Shown: positions 1 through 8,163 of the stretch, in pieces
How the letters are laid out: each line of letters opens with the position of its first letter
Position numbering within the stretch: the first letter of the stretch is position 1
Assembly (NCBI GenBank): GCA_963704025.1
Contig: CAVPGP010000002.1
Coordinates: 496,001-560,000, forward strand
Direction: 5' to 3'
DNA from: CAVPGP01 sp963704025
Lineage (GTDB): Bacteria > Actinomycetota > Thermoleophilia > Gaiellales > Gaiellaceae
DNA: 64,000 bases
The notes under the pieces: model-generated
Database searches by the model: none
Told to the model about the DNA's origin: nothing
The model's input: the letters and a program-made list of their open reading frames with translations, nothing else
Program-made: the position numbers and the translations under genes

Positions 1-649
1 CACTCCGGAGCACGAGCGTCACCTCATCCTCCGAGGCGCGGACGTAGCGCGGCCGGAGCCCGAGGCGGCCGCCGGCGAGCGGCGCGAGAGCGGCCACGGC
101 GCGGGCGCCGCCCTGGTCCTCCACGCGTGCCCCGACGCGAGGCTCCGCGTCCCGGCCGAGCCAGATCCGCGGCAGCGAGAGAAGCGTTCCGTGGGAGACC
201 GTCCGCAGGACCCGGCCGCGCGCCGAGACGACCCAGGACTCTGCCCCCCGGCGGAGGACGGCGACGGGCCGTTCCGGGCGGACGACGACGCGCAGCGTGT
301 GGGGGAACGCGCGGTCGACCTCGGCGGACTCGACCTCCGGCACCTGGTCGGCGAGCGTCGCCGCAAGCAGCGCGGGGTCGATCCTGACGAGGCTCGTTCC
401 CTGCGTGTCCCGCAACGCCTTTCGCACCGCCTTTTCCACCCGCGGCGGTGCACCCCGGATCTCGATCCCCTGGACGGAGAAGACGGCTGTCTCGCGCGCG
501 GCGCCGTAGAGGCCGACCGCAGCGACCAGGAGACCGAGCCCGGCCGCGATCGACCGACCGGAGGGAGCGACCGCGGCGATGCCGCTGCGATGCGGCAGTC
601 GCAGCACCGCGGCACGGGCGGTCGGGCGGCTCCTGCGGCGCGCGGACAC
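1..649 (-). CDS. ftsQ: Cell division protein FtsQ (3' end cut by window edge)
   Basis: FtsQ is a bitopic divisome protein that links FtsB/FtsL to septal peptidoglycan synthesis. The reading frame starts at a GTG (649-647) after a weak AAGAG box. It encodes a basic cytoplasmic tail, one membrane segment near residues 35-50 (GLGLLVAAVGLY) and then a POTRA-type region beginning FSVQGIEIRG. After that comes the typical VESAEVDRAFPHTLRVVV stretch and the start of the beta domain. About 216 residues are visible and no stop is reached. It belongs to the minus-strand division cluster but is separated from murB and the PRPP synthetase gene by two plus-strand genes. It therefore probably has its own promoter in 650-728. 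The family call rests on the POTRA pattern and the dcw context. Confidence 0.88.
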   Translation of the reverse strand, partial: MSARRRSRPTARAAVLRLPHRSGIAAVAPSGRSIAAGLGLLVAAVGLYGAARETAVFSVQGIEIRGAPPRVEKAVRKALRDTQGTSLVRIDPALLAATLADQVPEVESAEVDRAFPHTLRVVVRPERPVAVLRRGAESWVVSARGRVLRTVSHGTLLSLPRIWLGRDAEPRVGARVEDQGGARAVAALAPLAGGRLGLRPRYVRASEDEVTLVLRS

Positions 650-675
650 GGGGGTCTCTTCGCCGTTTCGCCCGA

Positions 676-704
676 TTGACCTCCCGCCGGGGCCGCTCTA
701 AGGT
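676..704 (+). promoter_or_regulatory. Sigma-70-type promoter for the propeller/RTX gene
   Basis: The -35 box TTGACC (676-681) and the -10 box TAAGGT (699-704) are separated by exactly 17 bases. Transcription would start near 711, leaving a leader of about 17 bases that contains the AGGAGG ribosome site of the gene starting at 729. This is one of the clearest promoters in the window. It lies in the divergent gap with ftsQ. Confidence 0.7.
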
Positions 705-728
705 CGGCTCAAAGGACGAGGAGGACGC

Positions 729-1985
729 ATGAGGCGAGCGGCGCGTTCATCCTGCGGCGCCTGCGCGCTGCTTGCAGCGGCGTTGGTGGCCGTCCTGGGC
801 TCGGCCGACGGCGCACGTGCCACGTTCCCGGGGCGGGTCGGGCCCGTCGTCTATTCGAGCGCACGCGGTGGCAGCGGCGACCTGTTCGTCGTCGATCCTT
901 CGACCGGCACGGTGACCCGCGTCACCAACTCGCCCACCGCGGACGACATCGAGCCCGCCTGGTCCCCCGATCTCGACGGCGGCCGAATCGCCTTCGCGAG
1001 CACGCGAGGCGGCAACAGCGACATCTACGTGATCGACGCGGACGGCTCGAACGAGCACCAGCTGACGGGCGTCGCCGCGGTCGACACGCAGCCCACCTGG
1101 TCCCCCGACGAGAACGCGCACCGGGTCGCCTGGGTCTCCGACCGCGACGGCAACCGGGAGATCTACTCCATGAAGGACGACGGGAACGACAAGCGCCGGC
1201 TGACGAACGACCCGGCGGTCGACGCCGATCCCGTGTGGTCGCCCGACGGCAAGCGGATCGCGTTTGCGAGCAACCGCGCCGGCACATTCGACATCTGGGT
1301 CATGAACGCGGACGGGAGCGGCGCCCAGCGGATCACGAAGACCGGCGGCGACGAGCGACACCCGTCCTGGTTCCCGAACGGCTCGCTGCTCTCCTTCGAC
1401 CGGACGCCCGACGGCGGGGCCGGCGATGTCTACCTCGTCAAGCCCGACGGCACCGGTCTCGGACGCCTCACGGTGACGCCGTCCGACGACGTCGAGCCGG
1501 TCTGGTCTCCCGACGGACGCAGCATCGCGTTCACGAGCGACCGGAGCGGCGGGCGCGAGCTCTGGGTGATGCAGGCAACCGGCGCAGGGCAGACGCAGTT
1601 GAGCGCGGCGGCCGCCCCGGCGGGAGCGGCCGACTGGCAGCGCCGCGTCCCGCTCGACATCACGCTGGTCCTCCCGACCGTCGTCGCCGAAGCAGGCGGG
1701 CGGGTGTGCACCCAGGTCGGCACACCCGGCAACGACCAGCTCGAGGGAGGGGCCTATGCAGACGTGATCTGCGGCCTCGGCGGAGCCGACACGATCCGCA
1801 GCGGCGCGGGCGACGACGTCGTGATCGGCGGCCCCGGGAGCGACACGATCTCGACCGGCGGCGGTGCCGACACCATCTGGGCCCGCGACGGCGTCCGCGA
1901 CCGGATCGTGGGCGGTCCCGGGCGGGATCGCGCGCGTGTCGATCCGAAACGCGACAAGCTGTCCGGCGTGGAGGTCCGGTTCTGA
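729..1985 (+). CDS. Secreted TolB-like beta-propeller protein with C-terminal RTX-type repeats
   Basis: This is a 418-residue protein with an N-terminal signal peptide (about residues 1-32, ending near GARA). Six to seven PD40/WD40-like blades follow, each with the repeated pattern W-SPD-G-x-IAF-S-R-G-DIYV (residues 40-310). A C-terminal region (about 330-418) carries glycine/aspartate nonapeptide-like repeats such as GGADTIRSGAGDDVVIGG, the signature of calcium-binding RTX rolls, and ends in a DRARVD...DKLSGVE cap. Function is unknown; an extracellular or envelope-associated binding protein is the best inference. A consensus promoter lies upstream and AGGAGG lies 6 bases before the ATG. It is oriented against the dcw cluster it interrupts and overlaps the next gene by 4 bases. 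Confidence 0.8.
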   Translation: MRRAARSSCGACALLAAALVAVLGSADGARATFPGRVGPVVYSSARGGSGDLFVVDPSTGTVTRVTNSPTADDIEPAWSPDLDGGRIAFASTRGGNSDIYVIDADGSNEHQLTGVAAVDTQPTWSPDENAHRVAWVSDRDGNREIYSMKDDGNDKRRLTNDPAVDADPVWSPDGKRIAFASNRAGTFDIWVMNADGSGAQRITKTGGDERHPSWFPNGSLLSFDRTPDGGAGDVYLVKPDGTGLGRLTVTPSDDVEPVWSPDGRSIAFTSDRSGGRELWVMQATGAGQTQLSAAAAPAGAADWQRRVPLDITLVLPTVVAEAGGRVCTQVGTPGNDQLEGGAYADVICGLGGADTIRSGAGDDVVIGGPGSDTISTGGGADTIWARDGVRDRIVGGPGRDRARVDPKRDKLSGVEVRF

Positions 1986-2557
1986 CCACGAAGCGGCGCA
2001 CCCGGCGACCGAGCATCGTCGACCGGATCGCGCAAATCCCGAAGATCGCGACCGGAGCCAGCGCGGTCGTAGGGCTGATCGCGGGCATCCTCGGGCTCGT
2101 CGCGGTCTTCCATCACGACGGCGGCGGAGGGACGACGGCAACGACGCCGACCGTCGTCCAGCAGGAGGTGCACCTCGACGGCGTCGCGCTGGAGAAAGGG
2201 GTGACGCTGCGCGAGTACCTGGAGCGGATCCACAAGCCCATGGGCGGCTACACACACGGCCAGCTCGACCACTCGGGCGTCGTCGCAACGGTGTCGCTGA
2301 CGGCAGTCGGCCTCGAGGGCAAGGAGCTGCTTCTCAACTGGACGCTGATCGACGACGTGAGCAAGAAGGAGGTCCCCGGCTTTCGCGACCAGCCCGCGGC
2401 CCGGATCCGCGAGGGCGGGATGAAGAGCGGCGGCGACGAGGTCTGGGTGCCCGCACCGACCCACCCCGGGCTCTACTGGGTCCTCTTCGAGCTGCGCGCG
2501 CTGAACGGATCGCTGATCGACAAGAAGCTCAGCGACCACAGGTTCCGCGTCGCCTAG
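1982..2557 (+). CDS. Membrane-anchored protein of unknown function, probable CTG start
   Basis: This open frame of about 191 residues has a basic N terminus, one membrane segment (about residues 20-42, rich in G/A/V/L/I) and a soluble outer domain. The outer domain includes HKPMGGYTHGQL and ends WVLFELRALNGSL...DHRFRVA. I do not recognise the family; the outer part looks like a beta-sandwich. No ATG, GTG or TTG occurs near the natural start. A CTG at 1982-1984 overlaps the previous stop as CTGA and lies 7 bases after GGAGG, so a coupled CTG start is the best reading. It converges on the PRPP synthetase gene with only 2 bases between the stops. Confidence 0.6.
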   Translation: MTTKRRTRRPSIVDRIAQIPKIATGASAVVGLIAGILGLVAVFHHDGGGGTTATTPTVVQQEVHLDGVALEKGVTLREYLERIHKPMGGYTHGQLDHSGVVATVSLTAVGLEGKELLLNWTLIDDVSKKEVPGFRDQPAARIREGGMKSGGDEVWVPAPTHPGLYWVLFELRALNGSLIDKKLSDHRFRVA

Positions 2558-2559
2558 GG

Positions 2560-3531
2560 TCACTCCGGGAAGAGCGAGCTGATGCTCTCGCGGCTGTGGA
2601 TCCGCCGGATCGCCTCGGCAAAGAGCGGCGCCACCGTCACGACGCGCACCTTGGAGCTCAACGGTTCCGGCTGCGTCTCGATCGTGTCGGTCGCATAGAG
2701 GCGCGAGATGGGGCTCGCGTCGATCGCGGCCATGCAGCCCGGTGCGAAGACGCCGTGCGTGACGGCGGCGCTGACTGAGTGCGCACCGCGCGCGACAAGC
2801 TGCTCGGCAGCCTCCACCAGTGTGCCGCCGGTGACGGTGAAGTCGTCGACCAGGAGCGCGTCCCGGCCGGCGACCTCGCCGATGATCTCCACCACCACGG
2901 GTGACTCGTCGTGCGCCGAGCGCTCCTTGTCCGCGATCGCGAGCGGCGCCCCGAGGCGGCGTGCGAAGCGGCGCGCCTTCTTCGCGAAGCCGGCGTCGGG
3001 CGAGACGACGACCGGATCCTGGAGCCCGTCGCCTCGGATCGCCTCGCAGAGCGTCGCGGCCGCGTAGAGATCGTCCACCGGCACGTGGAAGAAGCCCTGG
3101 ATCTGGGGCGCGTGCAAATCCATGGTGACGACACGGTCCGCGCCCGCCGCCTCGATCGCGTCGGCGCACACGCGGGCGCGGATGGAGACGCGCGGCTCGT
3201 CCTTCTTGTCGCCCTTCGCGTAGCTGAAGTACGGCACCACGGCCGTCACGGACTCGGCGCTGGCGCGCGAGAAGGCGTCGATCCAGAAGAGGAGCTCCAT
3301 GAAGTTGTCGTTCGCCGGGAAGACCGTCGACTGGACGATGTAGACGGTCCGGCCCCGAACGTTCTCGAGCACGCGGACGAAGAGGTTGCCGTCGGAGAAC
3401 CGAAGCGTCTCGCCCGGGCTCACCGGGACGCCGAGGTCGTCGCAGATCGCGCGGGTGAGGACGGGGCTCGCGGACCCGGCGAAGATCAGCGGCTCGTCCG
3501 GCTCGTCGCGCCGCCTCCAGGGGAGCTTCAC
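2560..3531 (-). CDS. Ribose-phosphate pyrophosphokinase-like protein (PRPP synthetase family)
   Basis: PRPP synthetase makes phosphoribosyl pyrophosphate from ribose 5-phosphate and ATP for nucleotide, His and Trp synthesis. This 323-residue protein has the family landmarks FSDGNLFVRV, a catalytic-His segment MDLHAPQIQGFF and a PRPP loop VDDFTVTGGT. The usual ATP-site RQDR segment is KGDKKD here, and the flexible-loop segment reads DKERSAHDE. It is therefore a divergent member and may be a second, specialised copy. The GTG start (3531-3529) overlaps the murB stop as GTGA, so translation is probably coupled to murB. Such a gene inside a dcw cluster is unusual. The family is certain; the exact physiological role is not. 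Confidence 0.82.
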   Translation of the reverse strand: MKLPWRRRDEPDEPLIFAGSASPVLTRAICDDLGVPVSPGETLRFSDGNLFVRVLENVRGRTVYIVQSTVFPANDNFMELLFWIDAFSRASAESVTAVVPYFSYAKGDKKDEPRVSIRARVCADAIEAAGADRVVTMDLHAPQIQGFFHVPVDDLYAAATLCEAIRGDGLQDPVVVSPDAGFAKKARRFARRLGAPLAIADKERSAHDESPVVVEIIGEVAGRDALLVDDFTVTGGTLVEAAEQLVARGAHSVSAAVTHGVFAPGCMAAIDASPISRLYATDTIETQPEPLSSKVRVVTVAPLFAEAIRRIHSRESISSLFPE

Positions 3532-4412
3532 AGCGGCGGCAGCTCCAGGTCGCCGAGGAACTTGACCTCGTGCTCGAGCTCGATTCCGAACTGCTCCTTC
3601 ACGCGGCGCCGGGCCTCCGCCATCAGTGCGATCGCAGCGGCCGACGTCGCCTCGCCGGCGTTCTCGATGAAGTTGGCATGCATCGGCGAGATCATCGCCC
3701 CTCCGATCTTGTATCCCTTCAGGCCGCATTCCTCCAGCAGGCGGCCCGCACCAAGGTCGTGCTCGTGCTCGGGATTCTTGAACACGCTCCCGAAGGTTCG
3801 CTTGTTCGTCGGCTGTGTCGACTTGCGCCGTGCGACGAGCTCGGCGACCAGAGCCTTGATCTCGGGCTCGGGGCGCGGAACGAGCCGGAACTCGACCGCG
3901 GCGACGACCTGGCCCGGCTCCAGCGCCGAGTGACGGTAGCCGAGGTCGAGCTCGTCGGCCGTCCGCCAGCGGGCACCGGCCGCGTCGACGACGAGCGCGC
4001 GCTCGAGGATCCGCGCCCAGTCGACGCCGTAGGCACCGGCGTTCATCTTCACGCCGCCGCCGGCCGTGCCGGGGATGGCGCAGGCGAACTCGAGCCCGCC
4101 GAGCCCGGCCGCGCGCGCGCGGTGCAGGCAGACCGCGTTGGGCGCACCGCCGCCCGCGGCGAGCAGCCCGTCGTGCGTCTCGACCTGCGCAAGCCCGCCG
4201 CCGAGCTTCAGCACGAGCGCCTCGACGCCCTCGTCCGCGGGCAGGAGGTTCGAGCCGAGCCCGATCGTCTCGACATGGCTCCCACTCTCCTCCGCCCAGC
4301 GAAGCAGCTCCTGCAGCTCGTCGACCGACGCCGGCCGCGCGAACCAACGCGCCGGACCGCCGGTGCCGAGGGTTGTGAATCGCGACAGGGGGACGTGCTG
4401 CTCGACCTGCAT
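3528..4412 (-). CDS. murB: UDP-N-acetylenolpyruvoylglucosamine reductase MurB
   Basis: MurB is a cytoplasmic FAD enzyme that reduces UDP-GlcNAc-enolpyruvate to UDP-MurNAc with NADPH. In 294 residues it shows the FAD-binding GLGSNLL and IPGTAGGGVKMNAGAYG segments. It also shows the catalytic serine region NKRTFGSVFKNP and a C-terminal LEHEVKFLG glutamate. Its length fits the type II (shorter) enzymes of Gram-positive bacteria. The ATG at 4412 is the only sensible start. It is divergent from the flavin oxidase at 4497 and translationally overlaps the downstream PRPP synthetase-like gene. It follows murC in cluster order once the inserted oxidase is ignored. Confidence 0.95.
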   Translation of the reverse strand: MQVEQHVPLSRFTTLGTGGPARWFARPASVDELQELLRWAEESGSHVETIGLGSNLLPADEGVEALVLKLGGGLAQVETHDGLLAAGGGAPNAVCLHRARAAGLGGLEFACAIPGTAGGGVKMNAGAYGVDWARILERALVVDAAGARWRTADELDLGYRHSALEPGQVVAAVEFRLVPRPEPEIKALVAELVARRKSTQPTNKRTFGSVFKNPEHEHDLGAGRLLEECGLKGYKIGGAMISPMHANFIENAGEATSAAAIALMAEARRRVKEQFGIELEHEVKFLGDLELPPL

Positions 4413-4496
4413 CCGCGTGAACTCGTATCAGCTTCGCATGTTGTTGCCGGGGACGACCGCGTGGTAGACCATGGTGACCCCACAAGGAGGTGCACG

Positions 4497-5891
4497 ATGG
4501 CGGCTCTCACCACGCCGGCGGCTCTCGACGAGCTCCGCGCGGCAGTCCGGGGAGACGTGCTCGCACGCAACGATCCAGGGTACGAAGAAGCAAGACAGCT
4601 CTACAACGCCTCGATCGACCGCCGGCCGGCGGTGATCGTCAGGTGCCGCGACGTCGCAGACGTCCAGGCGGCACTCGCGGCGGCGCGGCGCGACGGCCTC
4701 GAGGTCGCGATCCGCGGCGGAGGCCACAACGCGGCCGGGCTCGGCTCCGTCGACGACGGTCTGGTGATCGACCTGTCGCCGATGAACTGGGTGCGCGTCG
4801 AACCGGAGTCGAAGAGGGTGGGCGTCGGCGCCGGGTGCACGCTCGGCGACGTCGATCACGCGACCCATTCCTTTGGGCTTGCGGTTCCCATGGGCGTCCT
4901 CTCGACGACCGGGATCGCCGGGCTCACGCTCGGGGGCGGGGTCGGTCACCTGACGCGGCAGCACGGGCTTGCGATCGACAACCTGCTCGGCGCCGACGTC
5001 GTGCTCGCCGACGGGAGCTTCGTCCGCGCGAGCGCGACCGAGAACGCCGATCTCTTCTGGGCCCTCCGGGGCGGCGGCGGGAACTTCGGCGTCGTCACGG
5101 CGTTCACGTTCCAAGCCCACGACCACACGACGGTGGTGGGTGGGCCGACGCTCTGGCACATCGACGAGGCCGAGGGCGCGATGGCCTTCTATCGCGACTT
5201 CATGGCGCAGGCGCCCGACGAGGTCAACGGCTTCTTTGCGTTCCTGACCGTCCCTCCTGGCCCGCCGTTCCCCGAGGAGCTGCACGGGAAGACCATGTGC
5301 GGCGTCGTCTGGTGCTTCACCGGCGACTCCGCCGACGCCGAGGAGGCGCTCCGTCCGGCGCGCGAGTACGGGCCGCCGGCGCTCGACGGCGTCGGAGAGG
5401 TGCCGCTTCCGGCCCTGCAGGCTGCATTCGACGCGCTCTATCCGCCGGGACTGCAGTCGTACTGGCGCGGCGACTTCATCGCAGACCTCGGCCCCGACGC
5501 GATCCGCACGTACGTCGAGCACGGCTCGAACCTGCCGTCGCCGCTCTCGACGGTGCACCTCTATCCCATCGACGGCGCCGCGGGGCGGATCGCTCCCGAC
5601 GCGACCCCCTGGAGCTACCGGGACGCCAGGTGGGCGCAGGTGATCTTCGCCGTCGATCCGGAGCCGGGCAGCATCGACCGGCTCCGCGACTGGGCGAAGG
5701 CGTACTCGGACGCCGTGCTCCCGTACTCGAAGAGCGACGGCGGCGCGTACATCAACTTCATCTCCGACTCGACGGAGGAGCGGCTCCGCGCCTCGTACCG
5801 GGACAACTACGACCGGCTGCGGCAGGTGAAGACGGCGTACGACCCGGAGAACGTCTTCCACGTCAACTGGAACATCCCACCCGCGGATTGA
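4497..5891 (+). CDS. FAD-linked oxidase of the berberine-bridge-enzyme (BBE) type
   Basis: This 464-residue flavoprotein has an N-terminal PCMH/FAD_binding_4 domain (about residues 35-205) and a C-terminal BBE motif (YDPENVFHVNWNIPP). RGGGHN supplies the histidine that usually carries covalent FAD. The position that bears a second, cysteinyl link in bicovalent enzymes reads GGGVGHLTRQHGL, with no cysteine. I therefore infer monocovalent flavinylation. Relatives oxidise sugars, alcohols or secondary metabolites; the substrate here is unknown. A strong AAGGAGG precedes the ATG by 6 bases. It is inserted on the opposite strand between murC and murB and is followed by a perfect hairpin. Confidence 0.88.
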   Translation: MAALTTPAALDELRAAVRGDVLARNDPGYEEARQLYNASIDRRPAVIVRCRDVADVQAALAAARRDGLEVAIRGGGHNAAGLGSVDDGLVIDLSPMNWVRVEPESKRVGVGAGCTLGDVDHATHSFGLAVPMGVLSTTGIAGLTLGGGVGHLTRQHGLAIDNLLGADVVLADGSFVRASATENADLFWALRGGGGNFGVVTAFTFQAHDHTTVVGGPTLWHIDEAEGAMAFYRDFMAQAPDEVNGFFAFLTVPPGPPFPEELHGKTMCGVVWCFTGDSADAEEALRPAREYGPPALDGVGEVPLPALQAAFDALYPPGLQSYWRGDFIADLGPDAIRTYVEHGSNLPSPLSTVHLYPIDGAAGRIAPDATPWSYRDARWAQVIFAVDPEPGSIDRLRDWAKAYSDAVLPYSKSDGGAYINFISDSTEERLRASYRDNYDRLRQVKTAYDPENVFHVNWNIPPAD

Positions 5892-5901
5892 CCGCCTGTC
5901 T

Positions 5902-5930
5902 GCCGGGCGCGTGTGAGAGGCGCGCCCGGC
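5902..5930. terminator. GC-rich perfect hairpin between convergent genes
   Basis: Ten bases (5902-5911, GCCGGGCGCG) pair perfectly with 5921-5930 around a 9-base loop. It sits in the 48-base gap between the convergent flavin oxidase and murC stops. There is no T-run, so it would be an intrinsic terminator of the U-less type, usable in both directions. Confidence 0.6.
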
Positions 5931-5939
5931 GAGACCCGC

Positions 5940-7106
5940 TCAGGACGGGAGAGCCGCCGCGAGCAGGCCCGGCGCCCGGTCGACGTCGCCGGCGCCGATC
6001 GTGAGCAGGACGTCGCCGTCCCGGCGGCGCGAGAGCAGATACGCGACACCCTCCTCGACGGTCGGCGTCCAGGCGGGCAGCGCGCCGGCGTCGGAGACCG
6101 CGTCGGCCACCAGCTTCCCCGTCACTCCCGGCAGCGGCTCCTCCCGCGCGGGATAGACGTCGGTGACGGCGACGACGTCGGCCGCAGCGAGCGCCTGCCC
6201 GAGCTCGCCGGCGAGATGACGCGTGCGCGAGTAGAGGTGCGGCTGGAAGAGAACGAGCAGGCGGGCGCCCGGCCAGCGCTCGCGCGCCGCGGCGAGGGTG
6301 GCCGCCACCTCGGTCGGGTGGTGGCCGTAGTCGTCCACGATTGTCGCGCCGTCCACTTCGCGGACGTCGAAGCGACGGACCGCACCGCGGAACCCGCGCA
6401 GCACGGGCTCGGCCTCCGCCGGGGGCACCCCGGCGAGCTCCAGGGCCGCGAGCGCAGCGCCCGCGTTCAGGCGGTTGTGCCGGCCCGGCACGGCAAGCTC
6501 GAAGCCCGCCGGCTCGGCGTCGCGGACGACGTGCGGGAACTCCGCCAGCCACCGCTCGAACTCCGCGCGCAGGTCCGCCTCCGAGGCGTACTCGGAATGG
6601 TGATCCAGCTCGAGGTTCGTGACGACGGCGATCTCCCCGCGCAGGCCGAAGGCCGACCGGTCGGACTCATCCCCCTCGACGACGAGCCAGCCCTCCCCCG
6701 CGCCAGCGTTGCCGCCGAGCTGGGGAACCTGCGCCCCGATCAGGAACGCCGGGTCGCGACCCGTCTCGCGCAGCACGAGCGCGATCATCGCCGCCGTCGT
6801 GCCCTTGCCGTGCGCACCCGCGACGACGATCGCCCGCCGCAGCGACACGAGCTCCGCCAGCAGCTCACCGCGAGGCCGGCCCGGGAAGCGGTACGCGGAC
6901 GAGACGATCGCCTCCCAGCCGGCGGGGGCTTCGGGCTCGGGCGAGATGCGGATCTCCGCACCGGCGAGGGCGTCGAGGAACGGCGTCTCGACGCGATCCC
7001 AGCCGCCCACCTCCGCGCCCCACTCGCGTGCGAGGCGCGCGTACGCCGAGAGACCGGCGCCGCCGATGCCGACGAACCAGAGCCGCCTACCCGCGAGCAG
7101 TTGCAA
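5940..7106 (-). CDS. murC: UDP-N-acetylmuramate--L-alanine ligase MurC
   Basis: MurC adds L-Ala to UDP-MurNAc using ATP in the cytoplasm. The N-terminal Rossmann motif is FVGIGGAGLSAYA, followed by a P-loop written GAHGKGTT, then GDESDRSA, VVTNLELDHHSEY and the C-terminal DDYGHHPTEV. The P-loop differs from the usual GTHGKTTT by a KG pair, which is closer to the GKGS loop of folylpolyglutamate synthases. At 388 residues it is shorter than the usual 450-490. The start is a TTG (7106-7104) preceded by GAGGAG and overlapping the murG end by 20 bases. Order and motifs make MurC the clear call. Confidence 0.9.
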   Translation of the reverse strand: MQLLAGRRLWFVGIGGAGLSAYARLAREWGAEVGGWDRVETPFLDALAGAEIRISPEPEAPAGWEAIVSSAYRFPGRPRGELLAELVSLRRAIVVAGAHGKGTTAAMIALVLRETGRDPAFLIGAQVPQLGGNAGAGEGWLVVEGDESDRSAFGLRGEIAVVTNLELDHHSEYASEADLRAEFERWLAEFPHVVRDAEPAGFELAVPGRHNRLNAGAALAALELAGVPPAEAEPVLRGFRGAVRRFDVREVDGATIVDDYGHHPTEVAATLAAARERWPGARLLVLFQPHLYSRTRHLAGELGQALAAADVVAVTDVYPAREEPLPGVTGKLVADAVSDAGALPAWTPTVEEGVAYLLSRRRDGDVLLTIGAGDVDRAPGLLAAALPS

Positions 7107-8163
7107 GCCGGATCAGCTCCTCCGCGACGTCATCGGCAGCATGAGGCCGCGCAGCCTGCAGCATCGCCTCGCTCATCCGCTCGAGCCGTACCGGATCGTC
7201 GAGCAGCGACCGGATCAGCTCCGGCACCGTGCCGAGGGACGTCTCGCGCACGACGACGGCGCCGCCTGCGCGCTGGAAGTGCTCGGCGTTCTTCGCCTGG
7301 TGGTCGCCGGTCGCGTGCGGATACGGGACGAGGATCGCCGGCTTCCCCGCCGCGGCGAGCTCCCACACCGTGCCGCCGCTCCGCGCCACGACGAGGTCCG
7401 CCGCCGACAGCGCGGCGCCGAAGTGATCCGTGTGGGCGAGCAGCTTGTAGTCGTCGCGCCTGACGCGCCGCCGCACCCACTCGTAGTCGCGCTCGCCGGA
7501 GAGGTGCAGCACCGGCGGCCCGACCTCGCCGAAGGTCTCGACGGCGAGCTCGTTCAGCGACCGCGCGCCGGCGAGCGCCCCGTAGACGAGCAGCACCGGT
7601 CCCTGCGCGGGAAGCGCGAAGAGGCGTCGCGCCTCGTCCTTCGCCATCGTCAAGGAGCGGCGCGGAATCGGCCGGCCGACGACGCGGTACCTCTCGCTCT
7701 CACGCCCCTCCAGCGGGTAGGCGAGCAGGACCCGTCGGGCGAACGGCAGGGCGAGCCTGTTCGCGAGCCCGAGGTGCGCGTCCGCCTCGGTCAACGCGGC
7801 CGGAATCCTCTTCGTGGCGGCCGCCAGCACCATCGGACCGGCCACGAAGCCGCCGCCGCCGAGGACGGCGTGCGGCCGCCGGCGCTCGAGAATCTCCCGG
7901 CAGGCGAACGGCGCCTTGCCGGCCAGCGCGAGCGCACGCAGCAGCGCGAGCGAGGGCCGGCGGGGGAAGCCGCTGATCGCGAACGTGTCGAGCTCGTAGC
8001 CCGCCTCAGGGACCAGACGCGCTTCGACGCGATCCGGCGACCCGGCGAACGTCACGCTGACGCCGCGCTCCTGCAGCGCTTCGGCCACCGCGAGCGACGG
8101 CAGCACGTGGCCGGCCGTGCCCCCGCTGGCGATCAGGCACCTGAGTCTCTCTGGCTGCTGCAC
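7087..8163 (-). CDS. murG: UDP-GlcNAc:lipid I N-acetylglucosaminyltransferase MurG
   Basis: MurG is a peripheral GT28 enzyme that converts lipid I to lipid II at the inner membrane face. The N-terminal glycine loop SGGTAGHVLPSLAVAEAL is followed by LGGGGFVAGPMVLAA. The C-terminal UDP-GlcNAc site has ARSGGTVWELAAAGKP and PYPHATGDHQAKNA. I start at GTG 8163, just before RCLIASGG, where the fold normally begins; a TTG at 8211 would add 16 unlikely residues. Length is about 358. Its 5' end overlaps the ftsW frame by roughly 158 bases, which is long even for this compact cluster. Confidence 0.93.
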   Translation of the reverse strand: MQQPERLRCLIASGGTAGHVLPSLAVAEALQERGVSVTFAGSPDRVEARLVPEAGYELDTFAISGFPRRPSLALLRALALAGKAPFACREILERRRPHAVLGGGGFVAGPMVLAAATKRIPAALTEADAHLGLANRLALPFARRVLLAYPLEGRESERYRVVGRPIPRRSLTMAKDEARRLFALPAQGPVLLVYGALAGARSLNELAVETFGEVGPPVLHLSGERDYEWVRRRVRRDDYKLLAHTDHFGAALSAADLVVARSGGTVWELAAAGKPAILVPYPHATGDHQAKNAEHFQRAGGAVVVRETSLGTVPELIRSLLDDPVRLERMSEAMLQAARPHAADDVAEELIRLATARG

